The translations under genes and the position numbers were made by a program. From Victivallis vadensis (GTDB lineage Bacteria > Verrucomicrobiota > Lentisphaeria > Victivallales > Victivallaceae), in the NCBI RefSeq assembly GCF_003096415.1, contig NZ_QEKH01000001.1, positions 186,001 to 250,000 on the forward strand: 64,000 bases of DNA. Direction: 5' to 3'. This document shows, in pieces, positions 18,588-26,680 of the stretch. Under the pieces are notes generated by a model. It had not been told where the DNA came from. It made no database searches and saw only the letters and a list, made by a program, of their open reading frames with translations. The stretch's first letter is position 1. Each line of letters starts with the position of its first letter.

Positions 18588-18695
18588 CGCGCGACCCCGA
18601 AGGGCGTAGAGCGCGCACCCGGCAGCGGCACCTTGCCGCCCCGGCAGCGGCACCTTGCCGCACGCCCGCGCGGCCCCGAAGGGCGTGGAGCGCGC
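18588..18695. repeat. Composite GC-rich repeat: two 22-bp hairpin units flanked by 29-bp direct repeats
   Basis: Two identical 22-bp units lie head to tail (18618-18639 and 18640-18661). Each holds the hairpin GCGGCA-CCT-TGCCGC. They are bracketed by near-identical 29-bp repeats (18588-18616 and 18667-18695, two differences), each carrying CCCCGAAGGGCGT between GC-alternating ends. The same exact 22-bp unit occurs twice more at 30814 and 30943. Just upstream of the HdeD-like gene promoter. Confidence 0.75.
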
Positions 18696-18723
18696 CTGAC
18701 GACCATATCTTACCGCAGAAAAT

Positions 18724-18752
18724 TTGCTAATTCGCCGATACCGTTGTATATT
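18724..18752 (+). promoter_or_regulatory. Predicted promoter of the HdeD-like gene
   Basis: TTGCTA (18724-18729), 17-nt spacer, TATATT (18747-18752). Immediately downstream is a short inverted repeat GTTAC-AGA-GTAAC (18755-18767) at about the start of transcription, a possible operator. AGAGGAGA precedes the start codon. Confidence 0.55.
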
Positions 18753-18787
18753 GGTTACAGAGTAACTTATAGAGGAGAATATGAACC

Positions 18788-19354
18788 ATGACTGAAATTA
18801 AAAATCCGAAAATCCTGATTTCCACCAATCTTCTGGGCGGCCACTCGTGGCTGTTCATCGTCGTGCAGGCGTTGATTTCCATCCTGCTGGGCGTGATCTT
18901 TTTGTTTCATCCGGCCTGGATCATGATCGTGTTGGCGCTGGCGCTGGGCATCATGCTGCTCGGCAGCGGCATCCAGCAGTTTGCGCTGATGATCCTGACC
19001 AAAAAATTTTCCTTTCTGATTCTGCTTTACGGCCTCCTGCTCCTGCTGGCGGGGCTGTTTCTGGTAGCCAACCCGTTTCTCGGCAGTCTGGATTTGCTGC
19101 TGATTCTCGGAATCTGGTTCATCTTTCACGCAATCGAGCTTTTCGTCGGAGCCGCCCGGGCCAAAACGGTGGCGAGATCCATCCGGACTATGGCGATGGT
19201 GAACGGAATCCTCAGTTTTCTCTGCGGATTTTTCATCACTCTCTTTCCGCTGGCCGGAATCATGTGGATCAATCTTGTGTTCGCATTCTATCTGATCCTG
19301 TACGGTGTGATGACGCTGGCGGTCGGCTTCAAGTTGCGCAGCATTTCGCGTTGA
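18788..19354 (+). CDS. HdeD/DUF308-family membrane protein
   Basis: 188 residues with six predicted membrane helices in three pairs, the pattern of the HdeD/DUF308 family (WLFIVVQALISILLGVIFLFHPAW; the central LLILGIWFIFHAIELFVGAA; the last pair ending FAFYLILYGVMTLAVGFKLR). HdeD in enterobacteria is linked to acid resistance, but most relatives have no defined role. The ATG at 18788 is used because the nearer ATG at 18781 runs into a stop after four codons; a GAGGAGA site sits 9 nt upstream. Single-gene unit with its own promoter; it converges with the EamA gene 4 nt away. Confidence 0.85.
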   Translation: MTEIKNPKILISTNLLGGHSWLFIVVQALISILLGVIFLFHPAWIMIVLALALGIMLLGSGIQQFALMILTKKFSFLILLYGLLLLLAGLFLVANPFLGSLDLLLILGIWFIFHAIELFVGAARAKTVARSIRTMAMVNGILSFLCGFFITLFPLAGIMWINLVFAFYLILYGVMTLAVGFKLRSISR

Positions 19355-19358
19355 ACGG

Positions 19359-20258
19359 TCAATTCAGCGAGACCATCACCAGTCCGGCGATCACCAGTCC
19401 GATTCCGATCAGCTTGACCGGCGCGTGATTCTCTTTCAGGATGAAAATTCCGGCCAGCACGCCGAGCGGCAGGCTCATCTGCCGGAATGCCTGAATAAAG
19501 CTCACATTCGTGACATGCCCCATCGCCAGCAGGATCAGGATATAGCAGCCCGACGCGAAAATGCCCGCGAGCGACGGATAAGCCGACTTCAGGAAAAGCC
19601 TGCGGAATTCCGCGCGTTCCCGGCGGCGGCGCGCCACGTACCAGCCCAGCCCGATGGCCAGCATCGCTTCGATGCCGAACAGATACGCGCCGCAGCCGAC
19701 CAGCGCCGAATCCCGCGCCGCCTCGCGGAACAGCGGGAGCGCCATGCTGTCCAGCACCGTATATCCGGTGGTCCCGGCGGCGGCGAGCAGGATCGCGCCG
19801 ATGGCCGGATTCAGGTAGCTTTTCAGGCTGAACTCCTGCAAGGAACGCAGCGGCATCAGCAGACATCCCGCCGATACCACCACCATTCCGGCCAGCGCGG
19901 CGGCCCCCGGAATCCGGCCGATCCCGAATACGATCGTAACCGCCGCCACCATCAGCACCGGCAGCGCGCGCGCCAGCGGATACGCCATTGAAATATCGCA
20001 CTTGCTGTACGCCTTGAACAATCCCAGCACATACAGCACCTCGCAGACGCCGCTGCCGATCCAGTACAGCCAGAAAGAGAACGGCAGTTTTCCGGCATCC
20101 AGTCCACTGAACAGGAAGAACGGCAGCCAGATTGTCGCGGAAGTCATCGACATCACCAGATAAAACGCCGCCGAAGGGCGGCCGCTCTTGCTCAGAAAGT
20201 TCCAGCCGGCGTGCAGAAATACCGACACCAGCACCAGAAAAAACGCGGTCCAGCTCAT
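19359..20258 (-). CDS. EamA/DMT-superfamily transporter
   Basis: 299 residues from the ATG at 20258, about ten membrane helices in two five-helix halves, the layout of EamA (drug/metabolite transporter) proteins. The second half ends with ILKENHAPVKLIGIGLVIAGLVMVSLN-type sequence, typical of the last two helices. The substrate is not predictable. The start overlaps the stop of the PHP-domain gene by 4 nt (20255-20258), so both are translated from one message. An export or import role linked to the PHP enzyme's product is an inference. Confidence 0.85.
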   Translation of the reverse strand: MSWTAFFLVLVSVFLHAGWNFLSKSGRPSAAFYLVMSMTSATIWLPFFLFSGLDAGKLPFSFWLYWIGSGVCEVLYVLGLFKAYSKCDISMAYPLARALPVLMVAAVTIVFGIGRIPGAAALAGMVVVSAGCLLMPLRSLQEFSLKSYLNPAIGAILLAAAGTTGYTVLDSMALPLFREAARDSALVGCGAYLFGIEAMLAIGLGWYVARRRRERAEFRRLFLKSAYPSLAGIFASGCYILILLAMGHVTNVSFIQAFRQMSLPLGVLAGIFILKENHAPVKLIGIGLVIAGLVMVSLN

Positions 20259-21565
20259 CGGAAACAACTCTCCCGGTAAGCCGCGACACTCCCGGCCAGC
20301 ATTTTGAGCGCCTCCACGGCCCGGTTGCTTCCGGCCAGCGCCTCGCTCATCAGCGCCCCCTCGGTACGGCAAAGCGCCTTATGGCGCGGGAAATAGCTCT
20401 CCAGCAGAAAACTGATGTATTTGACCATGCGGAACTCCCCGAACACGCGCGGAATGCCGCCCTCCACATGTTCGACCGCGCAGCAGAAGCCGTTCCTGAC
20501 CGCCTCGACCAGATCCTCCAGCCGGTCCGACTTCGCCAGCACGACGGTGTAGTACCAGCCGAACAGCGCGCCGGTGTCGGTTCCGTGCGAATCGCTGAGG
20601 CCGACTACCGGAAATGCATTCCCTCCGGCCCGTTCCTCGCCATAGCGGGCGATCTGGAAATTGTTGGAACGCCACTGATGTTTGTAGAAGCCGCCGATCA
20701 GCTCCAGCGCATCGAACCTCCGGCGGTTCAGGATCGCGGTGGTGATTCCCTCGTTGATCACATAGGCTTCAGTCTGCCAGTAGGGATGGCAGAATACCGC
20801 CAGCCCTCCCCCTTCGCGGATGCGGTCGAACACCCACTCGCTCGCCGCCACCGCGAACCGGTCGCGCACCTCCGTCCCCAGTGTCTCTGCGATTGCGGCG
20901 ACCTCCCGCCGGTAACGTTCCTCTCCACTGCGAGCCAGTTCGTTCACGCTGAACGAGCCGCCGAAATTGATGATGTGCACCGGATTGTCCGGGGAGTGCA
21001 CCTCCTCTCCGGGAAACAGCTTCAGGTCGGTCGGCAGTTCGCACCAGACCCGGATCGCCTGCAGCGACGGCGCGTAACGGTGATGGTCGGTCACGGCGAT
21101 AAAATCGAAGCCTTCCTCGCGGTTGCGGGCGGCGACGTATTCCGGCGCCTCGCGTCCGTCCGAACACCAGCTGTGCATGTGGAAATCCCCCTTGAACGGA
21201 CGGCGCTCATAGAAATCGGCGCGGAGCGAATAGACGTTGAAACGCAGCGTTTCACGCGCCCTGAGCGCCCACTCGTCCGCCTCGCGGTTGCCGGGTTCGG
21301 TCAGTTCGAGCGTCAGGTTGTACTCCTGCTCCCCGGTGAAATTCGCCCGGATGCGCAGTGCGCCGTCGGCATCCAGCTCCCAGCCGCGCAGCGGCTCCGG
21401 CCCGCCTTCGCGCACGCCGTCGTCGAGCGGAATCACCCGGACTTTGATCCGGTCCGCCGGCGGGAATTTCGCGTGGGTGAAGCGCGGCCGGATCGTGACC
21501 GTGCTCTCCCAGTCTGCCGGAACCATTCTCGGAGTCACATCGTAATAATTCCAGTATTCGTACAT
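20255..21565 (-). CDS. PHP-domain metal-dependent phosphoesterase-like protein
   Basis: 436 residues. After a beta-rich N-terminal domain of about 135 residues, a PHP domain shows the metal-binding series GDFHMHSWCSDG, TDHH, GEEVHSPDNPVHII, FCHPYW and GLSDSHG. PHP enzymes are phosphatases, nucleases or other hydrolases using two or three metal ions. The histidine and aspartate pattern is complete, so it should be active. The added N-terminal domain and the paired transporter suggest a cytoplasmic or surface hydrolase of a phosphorylated compound, but the substrate is unknown. A -10/-35 pair and the GAAGGGAAC site lie just upstream. Confidence 0.85.
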   Translation of the reverse strand: MYEYWNYYDVTPRMVPADWESTVTIRPRFTHAKFPPADRIKVRVIPLDDGVREGGPEPLRGWELDADGALRIRANFTGEQEYNLTLELTEPGNREADEWALRARETLRFNVYSLRADFYERRPFKGDFHMHSWCSDGREAPEYVAARNREEGFDFIAVTDHHRYAPSLQAIRVWCELPTDLKLFPGEEVHSPDNPVHIINFGGSFSVNELARSGEERYRREVAAIAETLGTEVRDRFAVAASEWVFDRIREGGGLAVFCHPYWQTEAYVINEGITTAILNRRRFDALELIGGFYKHQWRSNNFQIARYGEERAGGNAFPVVGLSDSHGTDTGALFGWYYTVVLAKSDRLEDLVEAVRNGFCCAVEHVEGGIPRVFGEFRMVKYISFLLESYFPRHKALCRTEGALMSEALAGSNRAVEALKMLAGSVAAYRESCFR

Positions 21566-21604
21566 TTTCCCGTTCCCTTCGATATTGAAATTGCGCTTGC
21601 GTAT

Positions 21605-21632
21605 AGTATATTCCCGAAAGAAACGAAAACAA
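21605..21632 (-). promoter_or_regulatory. Predicted promoter of the PHP-EamA operon
   Basis: On the minus strand TTGTTT (21632-21627), 16-nt spacer, TATACT (21610-21605), 40 nt before the ATG. The DUF4186 gene starts on the opposite strand 22 nt further on. Confidence 0.5.
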
Positions 21633-21653
21633 CCGGAATAGAAAAAATAATCG

Positions 21654-22103
21654 ATGTCGGAAAGTTACGACATCGATTCAAAGCGTGATTTTATGGAACA
21701 TTCAGCAATCAGCGACACCGAGTGGCAGGCTCTGAAACTGCGGCTGGCCGAATCTTCGTTCCGCTCCCGCTTCAAACTGCGCCGATCGGAGCTGAAGTAT
21801 CTGGCCGAACGCGGCTTCGCGGTGGTCGAGGGCCAGTGCCGCAACTTCATCCGCGATCGCCTCGCCCCGGCGCAGCCGTTCCGGGACGGCAACCAGACGC
21901 CGATGCGCGGCCATCCCGGCTTCGTCGCCCAGCACGCCACCGGTTGCTGCTGCCGCGGCTGTCTGGAAAAATGGCACGGCATCCCGCAGGGACGCCGGTT
22001 GTCGGAGGAGGAGATCAACCGGATCGTGTCGATCCTGATGCGCTGGATCGCCGAACACTCCGCCGGAATGGATGAGTTTCCGGTCACTCCCGATCTGTTC
22101 TGA
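21654..22103 (+). CDS. DUF4186 family protein
   Basis: 149 residues (136 if the ATG at 21693 is used). It matches the DUF4186 pattern: FRSRFKLRRSELKYLAERG, RNFIRDRLAP, GNQTPMRGHPGFVAQHATGC, then CCRGCLEKWHGIPQGR and a C-terminal helix. The conserved His and Cys residues (HATGCCCRGC) suggest metal binding. The function of the family is not established. It runs into the 3' end of the heparinase-like gene on the other strand (20-nt overlap of the two 3' ends). Neither start has a good ribosome site. Confidence 0.85.
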   Translation: MSESYDIDSKRDFMEHSAISDTEWQALKLRLAESSFRSRFKLRRSELKYLAERGFAVVEGQCRNFIRDRLAPAQPFRDGNQTPMRGHPGFVAQHATGCCCRGCLEKWHGIPQGRRLSEEEINRIVSILMRWIAEHSAGMDEFPVTPDLF

Positions 22104-24489
22104 CCGGAACCCGGCGGAAATTCGCCGTCCCTTTTCCATTCGTATTCCAGACGATCGTATCGACCGCCTCCGGCCATTTCACCGTGATCGTGACCCGTCC
22201 GGCGACGGAACGGTCGAACTTCACCTCCGGTTCCTTCATCTCCGGCTTCAGCGGCGCCAGCATCGCCGCGAACAGCGGATTGATCGCTTCCGCATCGCCG
22301 CGCAGCCGCAGGATCACCGCCGGAGGACGGCTGTAATTGGCGGGAGTGAAGCTGTCCTGATACATCCGCACCGGCCTGGCGGCATCCAGCCACACCGCGC
22401 ATCGGTTGCCGGAAACCGCTTTCTCATGCGGCTTGAGGACCATGCCGCCGGAGACCTCCGCCGCCGCAACCGGCAGGAATCTGCCGTCTCCGGGAACCGC
22501 CGGAGTCATATCCGGCGTCGTGCCGAGAAAGAGCGCCTGCACCTCCGCCTCCCGTTCACGCGTGGAGAGCGTGATCGTATGCTCCCCGGCGGAGAAGTCG
22601 AACATCTTCGATCTGGGCGGCGAGTTACGCAGATTCACCTGATCCGGGATGCGCCGCCAGTCGTATTCCGCTCCGGCGGCGGTGTTCCACTGCATCGGCC
22701 GGCCGCCGTCGATGGAGAGATAGAAGGAGTCGCTGTCCAATACCGAAATCCCGCCGGCGCGGAACAACCCCCAGAAGGAGCAGCGGGTCGGCTTGTCGAA
22801 CTTCACTTTCCAAGTCAGGGCGCCGTTCTTCGCCCGCGCCGGGGTGGTCGCATAACTCGCGAAGGGCTTGCCGTTGCGGATCAGCGCTCCGTTCGGTCGA
22901 AGCTCCACTTGCTTATCCGCCAGCAGCATCATCTGCCAGGTGCAGGTGTGCGTTTTGGAATCGCTGTTGATATTGTCCAGCACTACCGCATACGCAGAAG
23001 CGCCGTGGCTCGGCCGCACGAAAAACACATCGCGGATCGCCTGCTTCGCCCCGGCGGCCGGTTCCCCCCAGTTGTTGCCGTTGTAAGCGCTGGTGCAGTC
23101 CACCTTCGCGTACCCGAACGTGCCGAAGTCGCGCGCCGCCAGCGTTTCGGCGGAGACGCCCGGCCCGTTTCCGCTGCGCCCCTGCCCCTTGCCGTCGATC
23201 AGCACGCAGCTGTGGGCGAGCGTGTTGCTGCGCGAAAAATTCGGGTTGCCGTTGGCATCGTTCGCATAACCGGTGTCCACGCCCCACAGATCGCCGTAGG
23301 CGTAAAGGTTGAAGTGTCCCCGGTCGGCCTGCGCGTGGATGGAGCGGTGGCGGGTCTTTGCGGTCAGGTAAGGGCCGGCCTCGATCGAAAACATCGCGTC
23401 GTCCCTGCCCCAGCCGGTCCGCCAGATCGACAGACAGCGCTGCCTGAAAAATTCGCTCCGGGGATACTTCGACAGCTCCAGCGCCGGTTCCGGCCGCCGC
23501 CGCGCCTCCAGAAGCAAATTGAGCGGGAAATATTCGCGTCCCCGGTCCGACCAGTTCCGCCATATCCACTCCGCCACCGGGTCCTGATTCGCCGCCGACA
23601 CGAACAAACACTCCAGGCTCGGCGGCGCGTAGTACGCGTCGTTGCGGGTTTCGACCAGGTTGGTTCCGGGGATCATCTTGACCGGATAGACGTGCGGCCA
23701 CTTCTTCAGTTTGGTGGTCTTGAACAGATCCTCGCCGCCCTGATCACGCAACAGGGTCGCAAAAAGCATCACCCGCAGCGCACTGTAACGGGCGTAAACC
23801 GAACCTTCGCACGGCAGCCCCTTGTCGTCGAAGCCGGAGTTGATCCACCGCTTCAGAATCCGCACGCAGTCGGCCACCCGTTTTTTGTAGCCGGGACGGT
23901 CCTGAAAAAAGAGGCTGATGATTCCGGCGGGGCCGAACATCACCCCGTTGTGGTTGTGGATGTCGTACCACCATGTCTCCGGTTTGTCCGCCTCCTTGAG
24001 CGTCTCATCGATATAGCCGGCGGCGGTATCCGCAACCAATTGCTGCTCCTCCGGCGTGAGCTTGTCGAAGAAGAAGAAACAGCCGACCGCCAGCCCGTAC
24101 AGGAACTGGCCGCGTTCACAGACCAGCCCGCTGGAGAGCTTTTCGTCGTTGACCGGAAAATCCCGGCAGGTGCTGACGATCAGCTCCACCGCCTTCTTCG
24201 CATATTTCCCGTCGCCGGTGACCATGTAGCTGTAACCAAGCCCCTCCATCCAGTAGGTGAAGGTGGTCCCGAAATACCAGAGCGTGTACTTATTTCCCCG
24301 GTCGGGCCGCACCTTGGCCATCACCGGCGAAAGCATCGTCCGGTGCGCCTGATACAGGATGCGTTTCATCTCCGGGTCCGCCGCGATCTTCTTTTTCAGC
24401 GCCTCGTCCGGCCGGAACAGTTCCGGCGCCGCCGCCCCGGCGGAACCGCAGAACAGCGCCGCCGCCAACATCAGCCATACTTTTTTCAT
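22084..24489 (-). CDS. Secreted heparinase II/III-like polysaccharide lyase
   Basis: 801 residues from the ATG at 24489 (a TTG 18 nt upstream is in frame but less likely). Signal peptide MKKVWLMLAAALFCGSAGA. An all-helical toroid domain (about residues 30-340) is followed by the heparinase II/III-type beta-sandwich beginning SIHAQADRGHFNLYAYGDLWG, with the His and Tyr of the lyase site, and a C-terminal beta domain. Such enzymes cut acidic polysaccharides (heparin, alginate, ulvan-like) by beta-elimination. The substrate cannot be read from sequence. Second gene of a unit with the pseudopilin at 24504, 14 nt apart; the AraC regulator at 25441 is divergent to both. Confidence 0.82.
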   Translation of the reverse strand: MKKVWLMLAAALFCGSAGAAAPELFRPDEALKKKIAADPEMKRILYQAHRTMLSPVMAKVRPDRGNKYTLWYFGTTFTYWMEGLGYSYMVTGDGKYAKKAVELIVSTCRDFPVNDEKLSSGLVCERGQFLYGLAVGCFFFFDKLTPEEQQLVADTAAGYIDETLKEADKPETWWYDIHNHNGVMFGPAGIISLFFQDRPGYKKRVADCVRILKRWINSGFDDKGLPCEGSVYARYSALRVMLFATLLRDQGGEDLFKTTKLKKWPHVYPVKMIPGTNLVETRNDAYYAPPSLECLFVSAANQDPVAEWIWRNWSDRGREYFPLNLLLEARRRPEPALELSKYPRSEFFRQRCLSIWRTGWGRDDAMFSIEAGPYLTAKTRHRSIHAQADRGHFNLYAYGDLWGVDTGYANDANGNPNFSRSNTLAHSCVLIDGKGQGRSGNGPGVSAETLAARDFGTFGYAKVDCTSAYNGNNWGEPAAGAKQAIRDVFFVRPSHGASAYAVVLDNINSDSKTHTCTWQMMLLADKQVELRPNGALIRNGKPFASYATTPARAKNGALTWKVKFDKPTRCSFWGLFRAGGISVLDSDSFYLSIDGGRPMQWNTAAGAEYDWRRIPDQVNLRNSPPRSKMFDFSAGEHTITLSTREREAEVQALFLGTTPDMTPAVPGDGRFLPVAAAEVSGGMVLKPHEKAVSGNRCAVWLDAARPVRMYQDSFTPANYSRPPAVILRLRGDAEAINPLFAAMLAPLKPEMKEPEVKFDRSVAGRVTITVKWPEAVDTIVWNTNGKGTANFRRVPVRTDRE

Positions 24490-24503
24490 CGGATCATTCC
24501 CAC

Positions 24504-25319
24504 TCAAAATTTAAACAGATTGCCCTGTGCGTCGCACATGCCGTCGAACTTCATCAGCGTCATCTCGCCGGTCAGCGAATCCACCCACATGAACCGCTTG
24601 CGGTTCCGCACGTCGTTCGGACGTTTGCTGACCACATTGAGCGCCAGCGTCAGCGTATTGAAGTTGCCGCCGTGCCGGGGGGTCAGCGCCGCGTAATTCG
24701 GATTCGCGACCGGGTCCCACACCAGCAGGGTCGTCGCCCAGTCCTTCGCGCCGTTGGTCGCTTCAAAAGCCGGGCAACTGGTGTCGGCGGCCAGGAAAAT
24801 CTCGCTCGGCGTTTCCTCCGGCAAATTTTTCCGCTTGAACAGCGGATAGGAGTGGCCGGTGGTTCTCTTGTTGTTTTTGCCGCTCATCGCATAAACGTAA
24901 CAATTCTTTTTCGACGGAATCCGCATTTCGATCGCCGGGCAGATGAAACTTTTCGGAGTTGCCTCACTCAAATCGGCCTCCGTCCCGGCCAACAGCTCGC
25001 CGACGCCCTTCCCGCCGATGTATTGCGACAGAAACGTGATGTACGAACCGTCGTGATAATTGCCGCCGTGAGTCATCCATCCCGCGTAATCGTTGCTGTA
25101 AAAGGAGATCGCCGTCCCCAGCGTTTTCAGGTTGTTCGTACAGGAGATCGCCCTCGCCCGCTCCCGCGCCTTGTTCAGCGCCGGCAGCAGCATCGCCGCC
25201 AGAATCGCGATAATGGCTATCACCACGAGCAGCTCGATAAGCGTGAATGAGCGATACCGGCAGGTGCGGAAAAAGGAAAGTCCACCGAGCTGTCCGATCC
25301 GGGAGAATGACTGTTTCAT
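24504..25319 (-). CDS. Pseudopilin (prepilin-type N-terminus, H-X9-DG class), unit M1
   Basis: 271 residues. A 24-residue basic leader precedes the prepilin motif ([14 protein letters not shown] then a hydrophobic helix ending [12 protein letters not shown]), about residues 25-53. Glu5 of the mature form is present, but the residue before Phe is Ser, not the usual Gly. The C-terminal globular part has cysteines and an RHGG...GGNF segment at the position where related proteins carry H-X9-DG. It would anchor in the inner membrane and could join a type II secretion/type IV pilus-like assembly. First gene before the heparinase-like gene (stop and next start 14 nt apart), so probably the dedicated partner of that enzyme. 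Confidence 0.85.
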   Translation of the reverse strand: MKQSFSRIGQLGGLSFFRTCRYRSFTLIELLVVIAIIAILAAMLLPALNKARERARAISCTNNLKTLGTAISFYSNDYAGWMTHGGNYHDGSYITFLSQYIGGKGVGELLAGTEADLSEATPKSFICPAIEMRIPSKKNCYVYAMSGKNNKRTTGHSYPLFKRKNLPEETPSEIFLAADTSCPAFEATNGAKDWATTLLVWDPVANPNYAALTPRHGGNFNTLTLALNVVSKRPNDVRNRKRFMWVDSLTGEMTLMKFDGMCDAQGNLFKF

Positions 25320-25440
25320 CTTCTTTATTTACCTTTCCATGAATAGTGGTTCCAAGGTTGCATCATTTTAAATTCTGTATATATTATAGGGTAGAAACCT
25401 CTGTTTTCCAATACCGATTATTGACAAAAAGATAAGGTTT

Positions 25441-26352
25441 ATGATCATGCAGGAGGATTTTATCTTTCCGCCGCCGCCCGATCCGCGCTCCCCGTTCCGG
25501 CTGCATCTGGCCGGAACCAGCTACTGCGACGGCAATTACCGGATCGAACTGCGGGAACGCGACCTTTACTTTGTATTCGAGTATGTGGAATCCGGCCGGG
25601 GACAGCTGCAGATCGACGGCGTCGAATATTTTCCGAAAGCGGGCGATCTTTACTGGATTCCCGACAGCGGGCGGCGTTCGTACTGGTCCAGCAGCGAGGA
25701 GCCGTGGATCAAACACTGGTTCAACGTCAGCGGTCCGCTGGTACCGGAACTGCTGAAACTCTATTCTCTGGAAAATGTCCGGCTGATCCATAACTTCTCC
25801 CGTCCGGAACTTTTCACCGACGGGCTGGCGCGCCTCCAGAAAGACCCGCAGCGGGCGCACCTGCCGCTGGGACCGGACATCCTGCATGCGATCCTGGCGC
25901 AGGCCGCGGCCGACCTTCTGACCGGCAAGGATAAGCAGCACTCGTTCAGCGAGGAGGGAGTGCTGCTGCGCGACTACCTCGACCGGCAGATTTTCCGGCC
26001 GATGCCGGATCTCGAAACCATGAGCAGGGTCCTGCGGCGTTCCCCGGTCCAGACCATCCGCATCTTCCGGCGCGATTTCGGGGAAACGCCCTATCAGTAT
26101 CTGCTCAAACGCAAACTGGCCGCCGCTCAGGAGCTGCTGCTCTGCACCCGCCAGAGCGTAAAACAGATCTCCGCCGGGCTGTACTTTTCCAACGAATATT
26201 ACTTTGCCGGGCTTTTCAAGAAAAAAACCGGCCTTTCCCCCGGACGCTACCGCCGCAAAACCGAAGAAGGGACACTGACGGATTTCAATATCATCGAAAG
26301 CGAGCCCGGCCATTACGTGAACCGCGCCCTCCTTGCCTCCGAATCAGACTGA
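25441..26352 (+). CDS. AraC-family transcriptional regulator
   Basis: 303 residues. N-terminal cupin-like sugar-sensing domain (DLYFVFEYVESGRGQLQIDG) and C-terminal double helix-turn-helix of about 100 residues; the second motif reads LYFSNEYYFAGLFKKKTGLSPGRYRR. It is divergent from the pseudopilin/heparinase pair, with 121 nt between, and so is its likely activator; AAGG precedes the ATG. A partial copy of this gene lies at 32190, and the remains of a GH99-like gene lie directly downstream (26484), showing that the AraC gene once headed a duplicated cassette. Confidence 0.9.
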   Translation: MIMQEDFIFPPPPDPRSPFRLHLAGTSYCDGNYRIELRERDLYFVFEYVESGRGQLQIDGVEYFPKAGDLYWIPDSGRRSYWSSSEEPWIKHWFNVSGPLVPELLKLYSLENVRLIHNFSRPELFTDGLARLQKDPQRAHLPLGPDILHAILAQAAADLLTGKDKQHSFSEEGVLLRDYLDRQIFRPMPDLETMSRVLRRSPVQTIRIFRRDFGETPYQYLLKRKLAAAQELLLCTRQSVKQISAGLYFSNEYYFAGLFKKKTGLSPGRYRRKTEEGTLTDFNIIESEPGHYVNRALLASESD

Positions 26353-26483
26353 AGCGTTGCTCCGCAAGCTGCAAAAAACGGACGAAATGCCCGGTTCTGC
26401 GGATTTTCCGCCATTTTTTTTCCCCGGAAACGGCGTTATATTCCTTTCAGAATATCTTGAATGCAATGAATGGAAAGCAGGAA

Positions 26484-26600
26484 CATGGATCGGAAAATCG
26501 ACATCGGCGAACTACCACCCCAACGACGCCCGCAACGCGGCCGTCCACGGCCCCGGCCCGGCGATCTCGTGGAGCTTACCAAGGCGGCTTCGATTCCTTG
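26484..26600 (+). pseudogene. Degraded start of a GH99-like (WbsX-type) gene, copy 1
   Basis: DNA from about 26378 to 26600 is a near copy of 32430-32650, which leads into the intact GH99-like gene. The start codon and first codons (ATGGATCGGAAAATCGAC) match, but about 14 nt coding for the CYYFP region is deleted here, which shifts the frame; similarity fades after 26600. The gene is dead. The rest of the stretch to 26680 holds nothing recognisable. Confidence 0.8.
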
Positions 26601-26680
26601 AGCGGCTTCTTCCCGGCATTCCACCGTGCACGTACCGGGTGTCTGCCCACATCTGTTTCCCGCATTCCTCAAGTCAGTAA

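Noticed and set aside
18428-18706. 92-codon minus-strand frame upstream of the HdeD-like gene
   Set aside because: It lies in GC-rich repeats (tandem 22-bp units and their flanks); no ribosome site or family match.
22072-24696. 874-codon plus-strand frame opposite the heparinase-like gene
   Set aside because: Antisense shadow; composition dominated by Arg, Gly, Val and Pro and no ribosome site.
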